A DNA stretch of 64,000 nt from an uncultured Nitrospira sp. (GCA_902500805.1 CABVSA010000003.1:27101-91100), one strand, 5' to 3'. Positions 17,123 through 28,163 are shown, counted from the stretch's first letter. Notes: generated by a model from the letters alone, not told the origin. Translations and numbers: made by a program.

Positions 17123-17698
17123 ATGTCCGACTCTGGTTTACCCGATTCCCGGGAAACCCACCGTTCGCATAAGCCCACTCACTCCGCCAGCAATCAGGTC
17201 GAGGCCGTCTTCGAATCGGTTATCTTTGCCAGTCGATGGATTCAGGCTCCACTCTATGCCGGACTGATCGTGGCAGAACTGCTCTACGCCTACAAGTTTC
17301 TCGCCGAACTGTGGGAAATGGTGATTCATATCAACAAGATGGATGAAACGGTCTTCATGCTGGGCGTCTTAGGCTTGATTGATGTCACCATGGTTGCCAA
17401 TCTGCTGACCATGGTCGTGATCGGCGGGTATGCGACATTTGTGAGCAAGCTGGATCTAGAACACCATCCCGATCGTCCGGAATGGCTGACGCACGTCGAT
17501 CCTGGCACCATCAAGATCAAACTGGCGGCTTCCTTGATCGGCATCTCCAGCATTCATTTGCTGAAGGGATTTGTGGATGTAGCCAATGAAAATCCAGAAC
17601 ACTTGAAATGGAAGATCTTTATCCACATGACCTTCCTCGCTTCCGCAATCTTGCTGGCCTGGACCGACAAGATCATGCAGAAGGACAAGAAACATTAA
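17123..17698 (+). CDS. UPF0114/YqhA-family inner-membrane protein
   Basis: 191 residues with three to four hydrophobic segments (SRWIQAPLYAGLIVAELLYAY; MLGVLGLIDVTMVANLLTMVV; IKLAASLIGISSIHLLKGF; MTFLASAILLAW). The E-x2-FE-x4-SRW opening and the central GLIDVTMVANL are typical of the YqhA/UPF0114 family, whose function is unknown. Start at 17123 chosen because AGGAG (17111-17115) lies 7 bp upstream; an earlier in-frame TTG lacks this. The C terminus is Lys/Asp-rich and cytoplasmic-looking. No functional link to the flanking signalling genes is evident. Confidence 0.88.
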   Translation: MSDSGLPDSRETHRSHKPTHSASNQVEAVFESVIFASRWIQAPLYAGLIVAELLYAYKFLAELWEMVIHINKMDETVFMLGVLGLIDVTMVANLLTMVVIGGYATFVSKLDLEHHPDRPEWLTHVDPGTIKIKLAASLIGISSIHLLKGFVDVANENPEHLKWKIFIHMTFLASAILLAWTDKIMQKDKKH

Positions 17699-17850
17699 GC
17701 CGTGGATTCATTCGCAGGGGGAAAAGAGGGACGCGCGTAGGCTTGAAACGATTCGGCACGCTATGGATCTACTCGATTGGAAAGGTTCGGTAGGATCAGC
17801 CCCCATACCCAAGACCGACCGATTCCCGTCAGCACGTTTTGGACGAACTG

Positions 17851-19410
17851 CTAGTCCACCTCGGTTCCCGCCGCAGCCTTGATGGCTTCGACAGTGAGGG
17901 GTTTTTTGAGATAGCCGTCGACGACGAATGGAAATTCTGGCGAGATCTCGCCACAGGCCATATCGTGAGTCAGTCCAAGAATTCGGAGCTGAGAAAACCG
18001 TTCTTTCAGCCGTTGTACCTGAATACGCTCTGCCTCTGAGGTCAGCAGACTGAACTCTGCCACCAAGACACTGGGTGCGCGTTCAGGACCAATCTGATCC
18101 AAACCGGCCATGTTCACAAGGCCAACGACTTGGTAGCCAAGCTTTTCCAAGGTTCTTCTGATAATCGCTTGACTGACCGCTTCCTTCACATACATGAGTG
18201 CATTCCGTTGTGTCACGGCCTGTGGAGGGCTCAGGCTTGCGGCGGCACATGGAAGGTCGACCCAGAAGCGGCTTCCTCTCCCGAGCTCACTCTCGAATTC
18301 GATTGTGCCACCCATCAATTCAACAAGCTGCTTTGCAAGGGCTAATCCCAGGCCCATCCCTCCGTATTTCCTTCGATAGGATCCATCTGCCTGGACGAAG
18401 GGCTGGAACAATCGATCCGCATCGGCCTTATCGATACCGATTCCTGTGTCAGCGACAGTAAACCGCATCCAGCGTGCTCCATCTGAAGATGTGGACTCCA
18501 TACCCGTAGGTATCTGTGGAGTGAGGCCTACCTGTAGGGAGACCTCACCTCGCTCCGTGAACTTGAGCGCATTGTTGATAAGGACAGACAGCAGACGACC
18601 AAGGCGCACCCGATCAGCACAGAGCTTTGCCGGAACGGCAGACGCGATGTCATGCCGAAGCAGAACGTTTTTCTCCTGTGCGCGCTCTCGAAATGGCGTC
18701 AGATAGTCGTGCACCATCCCGTGGATCTCGAACTCTTCTTGACTCAGTGTCACACGTCCCGACTCCAGCTTGGAGAAATCCAAAATGTCGTTGACGATTT
18801 CCAGCAATGCCTTGGCAGAGGTCCTAATCGTTTCCGCACAATCTCGCTGTTCTGGTGTCAGGTCTGTGTCGAGCAGCAGGTCATCCATCCCAATGATGCC
18901 GTTCATCGGTGTCCGGATCTCATGGCTAACGGTAGCCAAGAACTCAGATTTCACCCGCGCTCCTTCCAGTGCGGCATCACGAGCCTGAACCAACTTCTCC
19001 CGGCTGTCACGCAACTCGCGCATGGCGTGGCCGGCCCTCAGCATGTAACGGACCCGATGGCTGAGCAAGAGCCCATTGATCGGTTTGACGATAAAATCGG
19101 TGGCTCCGACATCATAGGCCTGCGTAATCGATTGGTAATCCTCCAGCCCGGTCATCATGAGCACCGGTGTGTGCGTTCCATTGGGTAACCGCCTCACCTC
19201 CGCGCAGACGGCGAACCCATCCATCTCCGGCATCATGATATCCAGAAGCACCAGATCAGGATAATGGCGGGCAAACGCCTCGATTCCGAGACGCCCGTTC
19301 TCTGCCTCTTCCACCAACCAGCCGGACTGTTCAAGCGCCTCGCGTGCCAGCATGCGGGCGATGGTATCATCGTCGATAACCAGAACTGTCGGACGTCGTT
19401 CGGTGGTCAT
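17851..19410 (-). CDS. Receiver-histidine kinase with degenerate C-terminal receiver
   Basis: 519 residues: N-terminal receiver ([13 protein letters not shown], Asp in [12 protein letters not shown], Thr in [10 protein letters not shown], Lys in DFIVKPIN), coiled linker, HisKA ([21 protein letters not shown]), HATPase_c ([26 protein letters not shown]), and a final receiver-like domain in which the phospho-acceptor is replaced (LVAEFSLL) but a KKP loop is retained. It is thus a response-regulator-controlled kinase rather than a membrane sensor. Last gene of a four-gene operon; its ATG overlaps the hybrid kinase stop (ATGA). No DNA-binding output domain. Confidence 0.92.
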   Translation of the reverse strand: MTTERRPTVLVIDDDTIARMLAREALEQSGWLVEEAENGRLGIEAFARHYPDLVLLDIMMPEMDGFAVCAEVRRLPNGTHTPVLMMTGLEDYQSITQAYDVGATDFIVKPINGLLLSHRVRYMLRAGHAMRELRDSREKLVQARDAALEGARVKSEFLATVSHEIRTPMNGIIGMDDLLLDTDLTPEQRDCAETIRTSAKALLEIVNDILDFSKLESGRVTLSQEEFEIHGMVHDYLTPFRERAQEKNVLLRHDIASAVPAKLCADRVRLGRLLSVLINNALKFTERGEVSLQVGLTPQIPTGMESTSSDGARWMRFTVADTGIGIDKADADRLFQPFVQADGSYRRKYGGMGLGLALAKQLVELMGGTIEFESELGRGSRFWVDLPCAAASLSPPQAVTQRNALMYVKEAVSQAIIRRTLEKLGYQVVGLVNMAGLDQIGPERAPSVLVAEFSLLTSEAERIQVQRLKERFSQLRILGLTHDMACGEISPEFPFVVDGYLKKPLTVEAIKAAAGTEVD

Positions 19411-22400
19411 GCCGCAGTGCTTCCTTTTGTCACTTCGCCGCGAAGCGCAGTACAGGCCGCCGCATAATGTTGCTCGAACCGGGCTACCACCTCATCAACA
19501 TGCGTGAAATCCTGGCGCTCTCCCATCTGCTCCAATTCTCGACAATCAGCGGAAACCGCCATGGCTCCGAGCTGAGCGCTACTCGACTTCAAGCGATGCG
19601 CCGCAGCACGCAGTTCCGTGGCATTCTGTGACTGTACGGCTGAACGCATTCGGTCGACAATTTCCGGCGATGTATCGAGATACGACGTCACCACACGTAC
19701 GACGATATCAGGCTGTCCTAAACGCTGAAGTGTGCGAATCCCCGCCAGCGCGGTTTGGTCAATGATCGATCCGGCAGGTTGCTCTACCGGAGCTGATACG
19801 CGACGCGGATCTTCCTGCCAATCACCCATTGTCTCTTTCCCGACGGAACCGGATGAAATCGTCTGCTGACTGACCTCACCCCTCGGCCAGTTTGGAAGCC
19901 ACCGAGAAAGCATGTGCTCAAGCTGCACGAGGGTAAACGGTTTGCTCAGGTGGTCGTCCATGCCGACGGAGAGACACTGCTCTCTGTCACCCTGCATCGC
20001 ATGCGCCGTCAACGCCACGATCGGCACACGACGGGGAGTGTCGGGTTTCGAGTTTTGAGTTTCAAGTTGAAGGCTCGGATGCACCGGTCTTGGACTCGAA
20101 ACCTGGAATTCGGAACTCGAAACAGCTTCTGCCGCTTCCCGTGCCCGAATCAGTTTGGTCGCCGTCAATCCATCCATCTCCGGCATCTGGCAATCCATAA
20201 AGACGAGTGCATAGTCGGTCTTGGCTATCGCATCAAGGGCTTCTCGGCCATTCTCTGCCGTGTCGATGGAACAATTGAGTACTTCCAACATGCCGCAAGC
20301 CACTTCGCGATTCACGGGATTGTCCTCCACCAGCAGAATACGAACCTCACCTGTCCTTATAGGATGCTGATCATTGGCTGTTTCACCACGTTTTGCGGAT
20401 ACGGGGCACAATTCCGTTGGCCTCTGAGTCGGCATATCAGCGGACTTACAGTAGATCGTGAATCGGAAACAGGTGCCCTCACCTGGACGACTCTGGAGCT
20501 CAATCGTCCCCCCCATGAGGGTCACCAGTTGCTTGACAATGGCCAGGCCTAATCCTGTTCCACCATACTTCCTCGTCGTCGATCCATCTGCCTGGGAGAA
20601 GGCATCGAAGATGTTTGACTGGGCTTCAAGGGAAATCCCAATACCAGTATCGGTCACACTGATGGATAACCCATATCGCCCTTCTCTCGTCTCGGTCAGC
20701 TCGGCGCTGACGGTGATCGTACCCTGCTCAGTGAATTTGACCGCATTGCTGACCAGATTGACGATGATCTGTCTCAGCCTTGTCGGATCACCGATCAGGG
20801 CAGACGGAATGTGCGGATCGATGCGACATGAGAGTCTCAGCCCTTTCTGTTCTGCAGTAGAGGAAGACACGGCAAGGGCTTCCTCAAAGGTCCGTCGAAC
20901 CTCGAAGGGGATGGCCTCCAATCGTAATTTCCCTGCCTCGATTTTCGAAAAATCAAGAATGTCATTGATGATGGCGAGAAGCACGGATCCGGATCGATGA
21001 ATCGATTGGGTCAAATGACGCTCTTTCTCATTGAGTGGATAGCGAAGCAACAACTCCGCCAGACCCAGCACGCCGTTCATCGGTGTCCTAATCTCATGGC
21101 TCATGTTGGCAAGAAATTGGCTCTTCGCACGACTCGCCGCTTCAGCGGCATCCTTGGCTTGACGCAGGACCTCTTCAGCGGCTTTTCGATCCGTCACATC
21201 GATGTGGATACCGACCATCCGAGACGAGAGTGCTCCCTCATTTCTAATGATGGTCCCACGGGCAAGAATCCATCGATATGACCCATCTTTATGGAGAAGG
21301 CGATGCTCATTTTCGAGGGCCCCCGTTCGTCCATTGAGATAGGCCTCAATCGCACCAAGAGAGCGCTCGTGGTCGTCCGGATGGACTCGACATTCCCACT
21401 CCTGAAACGAATTGGCGAACTCATGATCCTCATATCCCAGCTGCCGCTTCCATTCGGGAGAGAAATACACATCATTGGAACTAAGATCCCAATCCCAAAT
21501 CCCGATGTTCGTGCTCTGGACCGTCATCATCAGGCGTCCTTCGCTTGTCCGTAGGGCCTGCTCAACCTTTTTCCGATCAGCCGCCTCAAGGGCCAACGTG
21601 AGTGTGTTGGCCACCGACACGGCAAAATGTTGCTCTTCCAACGTCCAACATCGTATGGGACCAATGTGCTCGTGACAGATCACCCCCACCATCTGCCCTC
21701 CGGAACGGATCGGCACATCAAGCATCGAAGTGATCCCCAGGGGAGCTAAATAGCTTGTGGCGAACTCTGCCGTCTTTGGATCGTGCTGCGCATCATCCGC
21801 CACGACAGGTTGTTCCGTCTCCAACTCTCTGAAGTAGCGTGGGTACGCCGTTGCAGCCAGGACCGTGCCTTGCGAATATTCCTGGGTGGTGAATTGATAG
21901 AGTTTGGCACATTGAAGGGTGGAACGATTCTCTGTAAAAAACCAAATACTGACCCGCTCGACACACAGAAAGACCCCCGCCACTCGCGTGATGGTTTGAA
22001 AGGCCTGTTCGAGGTTCCCATTATAGATTTCCGGACTTTCCGCCAATTCAGACAAGCCGGTCTTGATGCGCCGAAGTAGGCCCTCAGTCTGTTCACGTTC
22101 CCGTTCAACCCGCTTCTGATGCGAGATGTCTCTGACCACCAGAACCGCACCGATCGCCTTGCCCCCCAACAGCAGAGGCGTCACGACCAGCGCAATGGGC
22201 AGCAGTTCACCGTTCCTGGTCAACAGTACTCCGTCATCCGTTCGATAGGGTTCACCGGATGCCAGTGAAGGAAATGTCGAGTCGGTAATAAGACATTCGG
22301 ATCGGTACTCTTCGGGACCCGGTGAAATCATCCGATACACGGAACGACCCAAGAGCGTGTGACCGGTTTCCTCGAACAAGAGTTCCGCTTGAGGATTGAC

Positions 22401-22703
22401 CATCTGGATCTTCCACTCCGCATCCACGACGCAGAGTCCATCACCCAGTGAATGCAGGACCGTCCGGAGTGTATTCCGCTCCTGCTCGAGTTGAGTTTCG
22501 CTGCTGTGCTTGAGCTGCGCATACAGCTCCTGCATTTCCGCTGAGGAAAGAGCCAGCGATCGCTCCAAGAGCGCATGACCTTGGTCGGCCTCGACATAAC
22601 TCTGGTCAATCTTCTTCAGCAGCTCGTCCCACACCGCCGGAGAAGGGGAATGCGTCTCATCGAGTCCCAGACGTTTGAGTTGTCGGGCCAGTAAGGGATG
22701 CAT
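19407..22703 (-). CDS. Hybrid sensor histidine kinase (PAS-GAF-PAS-HisKA-HATPase-REC-Hpt)
   Basis: 1098 residues, cytoplasmic. Order: coiled start, PAS (about 70-190, closing [10 protein letters not shown]), GAF (about 215-380), PAS/PAC (about 390-510), HisKA ([19 protein letters not shown]), HATPase_c ([30 protein letters not shown]), receiver ([13 protein letters not shown], Asp in [13 protein letters not shown], Lys in HLSKPF), and a C-terminal Hpt domain ([14 protein letters not shown] with phosphorylatable His). The receiver carries an insertion of about 30 residues before [11 protein letters not shown], encoded by repeat-like DNA. ATG 22703 is used; a TTG two codons earlier abuts the FIST stop. 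It presumably passes phosphate to the receiver-kinase downstream or another regulator. Confidence 0.93.
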   Translation of the reverse strand: MHPLLARQLKRLGLDETHSPSPAVWDELLKKIDQSYVEADQGHALLERSLALSSAEMQELYAQLKHSSETQLEQERNTLRTVLHSLGDGLCVVDAEWKIQMVNPQAELLFEETGHTLLGRSVYRMISPGPEEYRSECLITDSTFPSLASGEPYRTDDGVLLTRNGELLPIALVVTPLLLGGKAIGAVLVVRDISHQKRVEREREQTEGLLRRIKTGLSELAESPEIYNGNLEQAFQTITRVAGVFLCVERVSIWFFTENRSTLQCAKLYQFTTQEYSQGTVLAATAYPRYFRELETEQPVVADDAQHDPKTAEFATSYLAPLGITSMLDVPIRSGGQMVGVICHEHIGPIRCWTLEEQHFAVSVANTLTLALEAADRKKVEQALRTSEGRLMMTVQSTNIGIWDWDLSSNDVYFSPEWKRQLGYEDHEFANSFQEWECRVHPDDHERSLGAIEAYLNGRTGALENEHRLLHKDGSYRWILARGTIIRNEGALSSRMVGIHIDVTDRKAAEEVLRQAKDAAEAASRAKSQFLANMSHEIRTPMNGVLGLAELLLRYPLNEKERHLTQSIHRSGSVLLAIINDILDFSKIEAGKLRLEAIPFEVRRTFEEALAVSSSTAEQKGLRLSCRIDPHIPSALIGDPTRLRQIIVNLVSNAVKFTEQGTITVSAELTETREGRYGLSISVTDTGIGISLEAQSNIFDAFSQADGSTTRKYGGTGLGLAIVKQLVTLMGGTIELQSRPGEGTCFRFTIYCKSADMPTQRPTELCPVSAKRGETANDQHPIRTGEVRILLVEDNPVNREVACGMLEVLNCSIDTAENGREALDAIAKTDYALVFMDCQMPEMDGLTATKLIRAREAAEAVSSSEFQVSSPRPVHPSLQLETQNSKPDTPRRVPIVALTAHAMQGDREQCLSVGMDDHLSKPFTLVQLEHMLSRWLPNWPRGEVSQQTISSGSVGKETMGDWQEDPRRVSAPVEQPAGSIIDQTALAGIRTLQRLGQPDIVVRVVTSYLDTSPEIVDRMRSAVQSQNATELRAAAHRLKSSSAQLGAMAVSADCRELEQMGERQDFTHVDEVVARFEQHYAAACTALRGEVTKGSTAA
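20040..20127. repeat. Word-built repeat tract inside the hybrid kinase receiver domain
   Basis: This 88-bp stretch is made of GTTTCGAGTTTTGAGTTTC and GGACTCGAAACC / GGAACTCGAAAC words in opposite senses, like the intergenic tracts elsewhere (for example 3108-3200), yet it is read through in frame as Ser/Gln/Pro-rich sequence ([20 protein letters not shown]) between two conserved receiver segments (ATKLIRARE and [11 protein letters not shown]). It looks like an in-frame capture of a non-coding repeat into a loop. Confidence 0.55.
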
Positions 22704-22709
22704 AGGCAA

Positions 22710-23852
22710 TCAGGCAGCCTCGCTCAACGTCGTTAAGGTCATGGTCTGGTTATGCAGGTCACAGGTTCCTGTGGCATAGGGAGAAATCTCGCCGTAGGAG
22801 TAGAAGCCGATCTGGTGCGTCCCCTTTGGTAGGACATCAAGTGTCGCCTCGATTTCCTCCTCCGTTCTGCCACCGAGCACGAGCCGGCGGCCGACACAAC
22901 TGATGGCGAGCGCAAGTGTGCAGGAAGCGCCGTCCGCGGAGAGTCTGGTTGATGTGGCGGCTTCCGAAGCTCCTTGAACTAATCGGTCGAAATTCGCTTT
23001 CATGAGTTGCGCCAGCGTTCCTTCTTGAATATCCCCTGCGAAGATGAGCGACTGGTCCCGTTCATTCACGGCCAAAATGGTCCTGACGAGGCTCTTGGGG
23101 TCCGACGCGTTGGCGCGCAACGCCAGCGGAAACAACAGACCGGTTGCGGGGAGTCCAGCCGCGCGATCACCAAGATATCCCTTGTACAGTTCGAGTGCAG
23201 GGCGGTCATCAAGCTCATAGAGTATGTTGCCCTTCGATTTAGTCACCCGGCGCTCCGGCCCAAACCGATCCCATCCTCCTTTTGATCCATGTCCAATTCG
23301 GATGCGATCGCCATAAAACCCAACTGCCGTCACAAAACCGGCCTGAGGACGCCTGCCGTGCAATACCCAGGTCCGACGAAAGCGATCTCCATCCCCAGCC
23401 AACCCTCCCGTGACAACAACCGATGATGAGACCTGAGAGTTGAGCCCCCGCACCAGCTCGCTCCCGTTCACCTGGAGCCCATCGGAAAGGACAAAGATGC
23501 CCCTGAGTCGTGCGTCGTTCAGCTGCCTGGCGATATCCTGTCCGGCAGCAAACGACTCGTCCGCTGACCGCACAGGAGCACTGGCCAGCCGAATATCAGT
23601 CTGCTCAAATCGCACGACCGCCGCACTGACACTCTCATCACAAATTCGCGTTCCCAGAATTTCTCCTGCTGTCGAACAGCCGATGGCGAGCGAGTCAGGA
23701 TAGTCGTGGAGCAATTCCTCGATCGGACCGTCGGCATCGAGAAGGCTTGAAGATCCAAACAGCACCACGAGCGTTCGAGACGAGTCAATCCTTGGTCGAT
23801 GGCTGACCGACCAGCGCGCCTTCTGATCGAACCCAAGCGTATGGACTTCCAT
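22710..23852 (-). CDS. FIST-domain sensory protein (FIST_N + FIST_C)
   Basis: 380 residues. The N-terminal half matches FIST_N (TLVVLFGSS, the IGCSTAGEI segment with the conserved Cys, and GLAGDGDRF), and the C-terminal half FIST_C (LFPLALRANASDPKSLVRTI and GFYSYGEISPYATGTCDLHN). FIST proteins are proposed small-ligand (amino-acid-like) sensors that work with kinases or cyclases. AGGAGG 8 bp before the ATG. It sits between two histidine kinase genes on the same strand (26 bp after the first, abutting the second), so its likely job is to provide input to the hybrid kinase. Confidence 0.92.
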   Translation of the reverse strand: MEVHTLGFDQKARWSVSHRPRIDSSRTLVVLFGSSSLLDADGPIEELLHDYPDSLAIGCSTAGEILGTRICDESVSAAVVRFEQTDIRLASAPVRSADESFAAGQDIARQLNDARLRGIFVLSDGLQVNGSELVRGLNSQVSSSVVVTGGLAGDGDRFRRTWVLHGRRPQAGFVTAVGFYGDRIRIGHGSKGGWDRFGPERRVTKSKGNILYELDDRPALELYKGYLGDRAAGLPATGLLFPLALRANASDPKSLVRTILAVNERDQSLIFAGDIQEGTLAQLMKANFDRLVQGASEAATSTRLSADGASCTLALAISCVGRRLVLGGRTEEEIEATLDVLPKGTHQIGFYSYGEISPYATGTCDLHNQTMTLTTLSEAA

Positions 23853-23877
23853 TTCACAGCCTCCTTTGCGTCCTGCT

Positions 23878-25245
23878 CTACGCAGCGATTTGCCCTCTGT
23901 CTGAATCAGGATCCGTCACCGGGCCGTCTAGTTCATCTTCAGGAAACTCCACCGTGAACCAAAATCGCGAACCGGTTCCCGGTGCCGACTCCACCCCGAT
24001 CGATCCCTGCATCATCTCGACAAGTCGTTTGGAGATCGCCAGACCGAGCCCCGTACCTCCATGTTTCCTCGTCGAAGACCCATCGACTTGAGAGAACTCC
24101 TGAAAAAGCGTCGCTTGAGCCTCCGGTGAAATGCCGATCCCACTATCCTGAACCGCGATCCGGAACGATCCTGCCGAGCCGTTGCTTCGCTGCAGCGTCA
24201 CGGATATCGTGCCGGCACCAGTGAATTTGATGGCATTTCCGATCAAATTCGTCAGGACCTGGCGGAATCGATAGACATCCCCTACGACGTGAGTCTGGAG
24301 TCCCTCCTCCGCTCTATAGGAAAGCGTGAGCCCTTTGGCGTGAGCCCGCTCCAGAAATGACTCCACAATCTCCCTTATGACCACAGCCAGGTCGAACGGA
24401 TTACGCTCCAGCACGATCTTGCCCGCCTCGACCTTTGAAAAGTCGAGGATGTCATTGATGATGTGCAGTAGGTCGCCACCTGAACCACGAATCTGGTCCA
24501 CGTAGCGCCGTTGCTTCTCGGTCAGTGGTGTATGCGCGAGCAGCTCCGCCATGCCCAACACGCCGTTCATCGGAGTCCTGATCTCATGACTCATGTTGGC
24601 CAGGAACTGAGATTTTGCTTTGCTTGCTGCCTCCGCTCGTTCCTTTTCCTGGTAGAGATCACTCTGCACCGTTTCATTGACTCGCCAATAGACCAGGAGA
24701 GCCGCGCATTCGGCCAAGATGAAACCACCGTGGATAAGGGCCCAGATCCAAGGATGGTGTTGAGTTTCAGAATGATCGTACACCAGAGTCGGCGCGAGGG
24801 TTCCAATGAGCCCATGATCAACCACAATGGAGATGAGGGCCAGGAGAAAGGGCACCCAATCTTGGTACAAGACGATCACCGCCATCATCACAAAAAAATG
24901 AAAATGCGATTCGATATATCCGCCGGACAGATGGACCAACAGTGTTGAAGCCACTATCAACCCACCTGTCGTCAACGCAGCACGAATCCGTGCACCCAGT
25001 GATGGGATGAGGGCGAGAATGGCACAGCCCCCCAACAGTCCCCCGCCGACAAGGCCAAGCCAGACGTATGAGCCGGTCATAAAGCTGAACAGCGGGACTC
25101 CCACAGCGTGACACCCTAAGAGCCAGACGATACCCCGGTGGCGTCTGCTCCACTCAGCAGTCTCCAGCGAGTCCCCCCGTGGGAGCGCAGCCCACAGTTG
25201 CCTGGCGTAACTCTCAGAAGTGAATGGCGTCACTGCCTGTCCCAT
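23878..25245 (-). CDS. Membrane sensor histidine kinase
   Basis: About 455 residues from the ATG at 25245 (a TTG 13 codons earlier is possible). Five to six hydrophobic helices fill residues 35-190; one loop contains [20 protein letters not shown], a His/Phe-rich element found in a group of membrane-sensor kinases. Then a coiled linker, HisKA ([21 protein letters not shown]) and HATPase_c ([32 protein letters not shown]). There is no receiver, so phosphate must go to a separate protein, plausibly one of the receiver-containing kinases encoded downstream. First gene of the operon kinase-FIST-hybrid kinase-receiver kinase. Confidence 0.92.
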   Translation of the reverse strand: MGQAVTPFTSESYARQLWAALPRGDSLETAEWSRRHRGIVWLLGCHAVGVPLFSFMTGSYVWLGLVGGGLLGGCAILALIPSLGARIRAALTTGGLIVASTLLVHLSGGYIESHFHFFVMMAVIVLYQDWVPFLLALISIVVDHGLIGTLAPTLVYDHSETQHHPWIWALIHGGFILAECAALLVYWRVNETVQSDLYQEKERAEAASKAKSQFLANMSHEIRTPMNGVLGMAELLAHTPLTEKQRRYVDQIRGSGGDLLHIINDILDFSKVEAGKIVLERNPFDLAVVIREIVESFLERAHAKGLTLSYRAEEGLQTHVVGDVYRFRQVLTNLIGNAIKFTGAGTISVTLQRSNGSAGSFRIAVQDSGIGISPEAQATLFQEFSQVDGSSTRKHGGTGLGLAISKRLVEMMQGSIGVESAPGTGSRFWFTVEFPEDELDGPVTDPDSDRGQIAA

Positions 25246-25349
25246 CTCCAACTTCCTGATACTGCTGAACTTTCGACAAACCAATGCGGTACTTTTTCGG
25301 TCTAAAGAAGAGAAAACTTGATGGGATCTAGGAAGAGGACGTCTGGAGC

Positions 25350-25379
25350 AACACTCGGCTTGGCTACCTAGCGAGTGTT
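25350..25379. repeat. Hairpin in the gap between HerA-like ATPase and kinase operon
   Basis: AACACTCG (25350-25357) pairs perfectly with CGAGTGTT (25372-25379) around a 14-nt loop. It lies about 80 bp past the stop of the HerA-like gene and about 105 bp before the kinase start on the same strand. No T-run follows on that strand, so an intrinsic terminator is doubtful; a binding site for a dimeric regulator of the kinase operon is equally possible. Confidence 0.35.
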
Positions 25380-25455
25380 CTGAGGCCTAGACCGTCAACT
25401 TGAGCTGATGTCAAGGAGAGACCAGCGGTTATATAACTCGGAAGAAACGGAGGTG

Positions 25456-27990
25456 CTAAATCCAAGCCGGATTGAGACTCCCATTTGCATCTCGCCAGTG
25501 TGGAGTCCACGCTAAGGCCACGAGCTTTACGGCAATGTTGGCCTTGGTCGGTTTCACGGAAATCGTGTCGAGCTTTTCATTCAGTGGGTCTGTGGCGGCC
25601 GCCAATGCCTCGCTTTCTGACTTGAATTGTGTTTCAAGATCAGCCAGCTGCTGCTGGAGTGCCGCCACGTTTTCCTCGGCTGCTCCGACGTCCTTTGACT
25701 CTTTCATCACCCGGCCGGCACTGCGAATGGCTGTCGTCGCCCGACCAATGTTGGTGGCGCTGATGGTTTTCCGTCCCATAAAGGCACCAAGGATCGACGC
25801 CCCGACAGAGATAGCGGCTTGCATTTGACTGGAACGGGACTCGGCCTGTTGCTTTTCTTTCTGCAATTCAGCCCGTCTGATACGATCTTGTAAGGTTGCA
25901 ATCTTTGGGGCGTACTTTTGACGTAGCGCGTCAGCTCCCTTGTCGCGGGACTCACGACCGGACTGCTGCAACCGCACACGGAAATCCCGTTCGGACTCGC
26001 CAGGTTTTGAGACGTCTTTCGTACTGGGGCTTTTGAACAACTCGACCTTCTGTGTCCGGAAAAGCCACCCGCCGAAGTCCTTGTTCCAATCCGTGTAATT
26101 CTTGACCTTCCCGGCACTGGCCGGAATGGAAAGGAATTGCGCACCACCTTGCGGCGACGATTCAAGATCACCCACCGCCACATCCGTTATTGTGGCCTTG
26201 TCCCAATCGACTGCGACCGCACCCTCTGTTATCGATGCCAGTGCCGTCACATCTTGCATGGTCTCGACACCGCTCTTGGAATCGGAAAAACGAACCTGTG
26301 ACACGCCCAACAACATCGGGGCATAGACTAATTCACTCCCATCTAGCTTGCTTCCACGCAGCGGCACAAAATGCTGCGGCACATCCGGCGGCAGCATGGG
26401 ACGTGAAGCGTGGGTCGTGAAGCGTGAAGCGTGAGGCGAAGCCGCAGTTTTCTCTTTCCCCTCACCTTTTACCCCTAACCCCTTACCTCTTACCGGGTCC
26501 ATCAGTTGTTTAATCTGCGTCCTCGTGAGCGGACCGCGCAGATACGAGAGACACCAGCGTGTTTCAAATACAACCGGTTCATCCTCATGGACGTTATTCA
26601 TCAGGAAGATCCGATTGCCGAGACCAGCCAATGTTTGCTCCATACGGCCTCGATCGAACTTCTTCCCGGCACTGCTGGAGGCCCCTTCCAATCCTTCCAA
26701 GACGCGGGCCTTATCCCGTTCCGTCTGCAGCCGTCCGATAAACCAGGTCCCTGTGTTGGCCAAGCCCTTATAGTCGAGATCGACGGGATTCTGTGTAGCA
26801 AGAACGACTCCCAAACCAAACGCTCGCGCCTGCTTGAGCAACGTCATCAATGGCAGCTTGGAAGGAGGATTTGATACCGGCGGGGAATACCCGAAGATCT
26901 CATCCATATAGAGGAGTGCGCGCAGGCTGGTTGTGCCCGATTGCGCTCTCATCCACCCGACCATTTGACTGAGCAACAGCGTGACGAAGAACATCCGCTC
27001 GGCGTCGTTCAGATGGGCGATGGAGAAAATAGCCAAGCGAGGCTTGCCGGCTGAGGTATACATCATCGATTGAATATCAAGCGCCTCTCCTTCAAGCCAA
27101 GCCTGGAAGCCCGGTGCGGCAAGCAGATTATTCAGCTTCATCGCAAGGGCAAAGCGATCTTTCGACGGGAAAAAAGAGTCGACATCCATCACGCCGACCT
27201 TCGACACCGGCGGCGCTTGAATGGCCTGGATCAAAGCCGCCAGATCCAGATCTTGTCCTTTCCTCCAGGTCTGGTCGAGAATCGTGGACAGGAGGATGTG
27301 TTCACGACTCTGGATGGGATCAGCCTCAATGCCAAGCAAGCCAAGCAAACTCGTCACGGTGGTGCTGATCCGCTCGCGCAACAGTTCCGAATCGTCAAGC
27401 ACGTCGGCAGAGGGTGCGGAGAAGGATTTTAGGATGGAGACCGGCAATCCAGCGTTACTGCCGGGTGTGTACATCACCACATCCGCCGCGTCTCGTAAAC
27501 GCTGAATCCTGGCGCCATCCTGTTGCCAACTTGCAAGACCTTTAGCCCACAACTCTGCTTGCGCTTGGGCATACTCGTCGGGAGCCAACCCCTTTTTGCG
27601 CGCATCATCCTCGTTGATCCATGGCTGGAAGTCTTCGCCTTTTAGGCTGGGAAACGTCAGCATCAAGTTCCCCAAGTCACCCTTCGGGTCGATGATGATG
27701 GCCGGAATATTGTCGATCGCCGCTTCTTCAAGAAGCGCTAAACAAAGGCCGGTCTTTCCGCTGCCGGTCATGCCGACACAAACCGCGTGTGTCACCAGAT
27801 CTTTCGAGTCGTACAGGAGCCATCCTGGTTTGGCCTGCTTCGTGGCGAGATCGTACGGCCGTCCCATGTAAAAGACACCGAGCTTTTCGAAGTCTTCCGA
27901 CGTCGGCGTGGTTGTCCCTGCAGGTGTTATGGATTTCTTGGTTTCTTTTTCAGTCTTGGCTCCAACCTCTATTTTCTTTGCCTTCGGCAT
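25456..27990 (-). CDS. HerA/FtsK-superfamily ATP-binding protein (DUF87-like)
   Basis: 844 residues. Walker A GMTGSGKTGL near residue 70 followed by AIIIDPKGDLGNLM, Walker B ALLYMDEIFGY near 360, and a sensor segment VVLATQNPVDLDYKGLANTG, as in HerA-type hexameric DNA or protein-DNA translocases. The C-terminal part has a long charged coiled coil (from about 680), interrupted by a small hydrophobic stretch (SVGASILGAFMG), and an Ala/Glu-rich helix. No HerA-typical NurA nuclease gene is adjacent. Residues around 500-535 (GKGLGVKGEGKEKTAAS...) are encoded by repeat-like DNA and look like an in-frame insertion. Role unknown; a DNA-translocation or defence function is speculative. Confidence 0.85.
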   Translation of the reverse strand: MPKAKKIEVGAKTEKETKKSITPAGTTTPTSEDFEKLGVFYMGRPYDLATKQAKPGWLLYDSKDLVTHAVCVGMTGSGKTGLCLALLEEAAIDNIPAIIIDPKGDLGNLMLTFPSLKGEDFQPWINEDDARKKGLAPDEYAQAQAELWAKGLASWQQDGARIQRLRDAADVVMYTPGSNAGLPVSILKSFSAPSADVLDDSELLRERISTTVTSLLGLLGIEADPIQSREHILLSTILDQTWRKGQDLDLAALIQAIQAPPVSKVGVMDVDSFFPSKDRFALAMKLNNLLAAPGFQAWLEGEALDIQSMMYTSAGKPRLAIFSIAHLNDAERMFFVTLLLSQMVGWMRAQSGTTSLRALLYMDEIFGYSPPVSNPPSKLPLMTLLKQARAFGLGVVLATQNPVDLDYKGLANTGTWFIGRLQTERDKARVLEGLEGASSSAGKKFDRGRMEQTLAGLGNRIFLMNNVHEDEPVVFETRWCLSYLRGPLTRTQIKQLMDPVRGKGLGVKGEGKEKTAASPHASRFTTHASRPMLPPDVPQHFVPLRGSKLDGSELVYAPMLLGVSQVRFSDSKSGVETMQDVTALASITEGAVAVDWDKATITDVAVGDLESSPQGGAQFLSIPASAGKVKNYTDWNKDFGGWLFRTQKVELFKSPSTKDVSKPGESERDFRVRLQQSGRESRDKGADALRQKYAPKIATLQDRIRRAELQKEKQQAESRSSQMQAAISVGASILGAFMGRKTISATNIGRATTAIRSAGRVMKESKDVGAAEENVAALQQQLADLETQFKSESEALAAATDPLNEKLDTISVKPTKANIAVKLVALAWTPHWRDANGSLNPAWI
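26403..26494. repeat. Word-built repeat tract inside the HerA-like gene
   Basis: GTGAAGCG / GTGGGTC / GTGAAGCGTGAAGCGTGAGG followed by CCCCTCACCTTTTACCCC and TAACCCCTTACCTCTTACC: the same word types seen in intergenic palindromes (for example 42531-42604). Here they are translated in frame as Gly/Lys-rich and Ser/His-rich residues between MDPVR and MLPPDVPQHFVPL. No stop codon results in the used frame. Confidence 0.55.
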
Positions 27991-28163
27991 ACCACTGTCT
28001 CCCTTCGCTCGACAGTCACGATAAAAGTGGACCGTATTTTAGTGAGCTCGCAGATGCGCTGCAAGCGGAAGTGAGGGATGCGACGGGGGAAAGGATTGTG
28101 ATTGGGCCTGGCTTGCGACGGGCGCTGTAACTTACGTAGACCTATCGTGGCTTGAATCCACCT

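Noticed and set aside
28040..28130. Short frame ending in ELADALQAEVRDATGERIVI between HerA-like and DUF486 genes
   Set aside because: Faintly reminiscent of a SelW/Rdx-type tail, but too short, without a start or cysteine motif; not supportable as a pseudogene.
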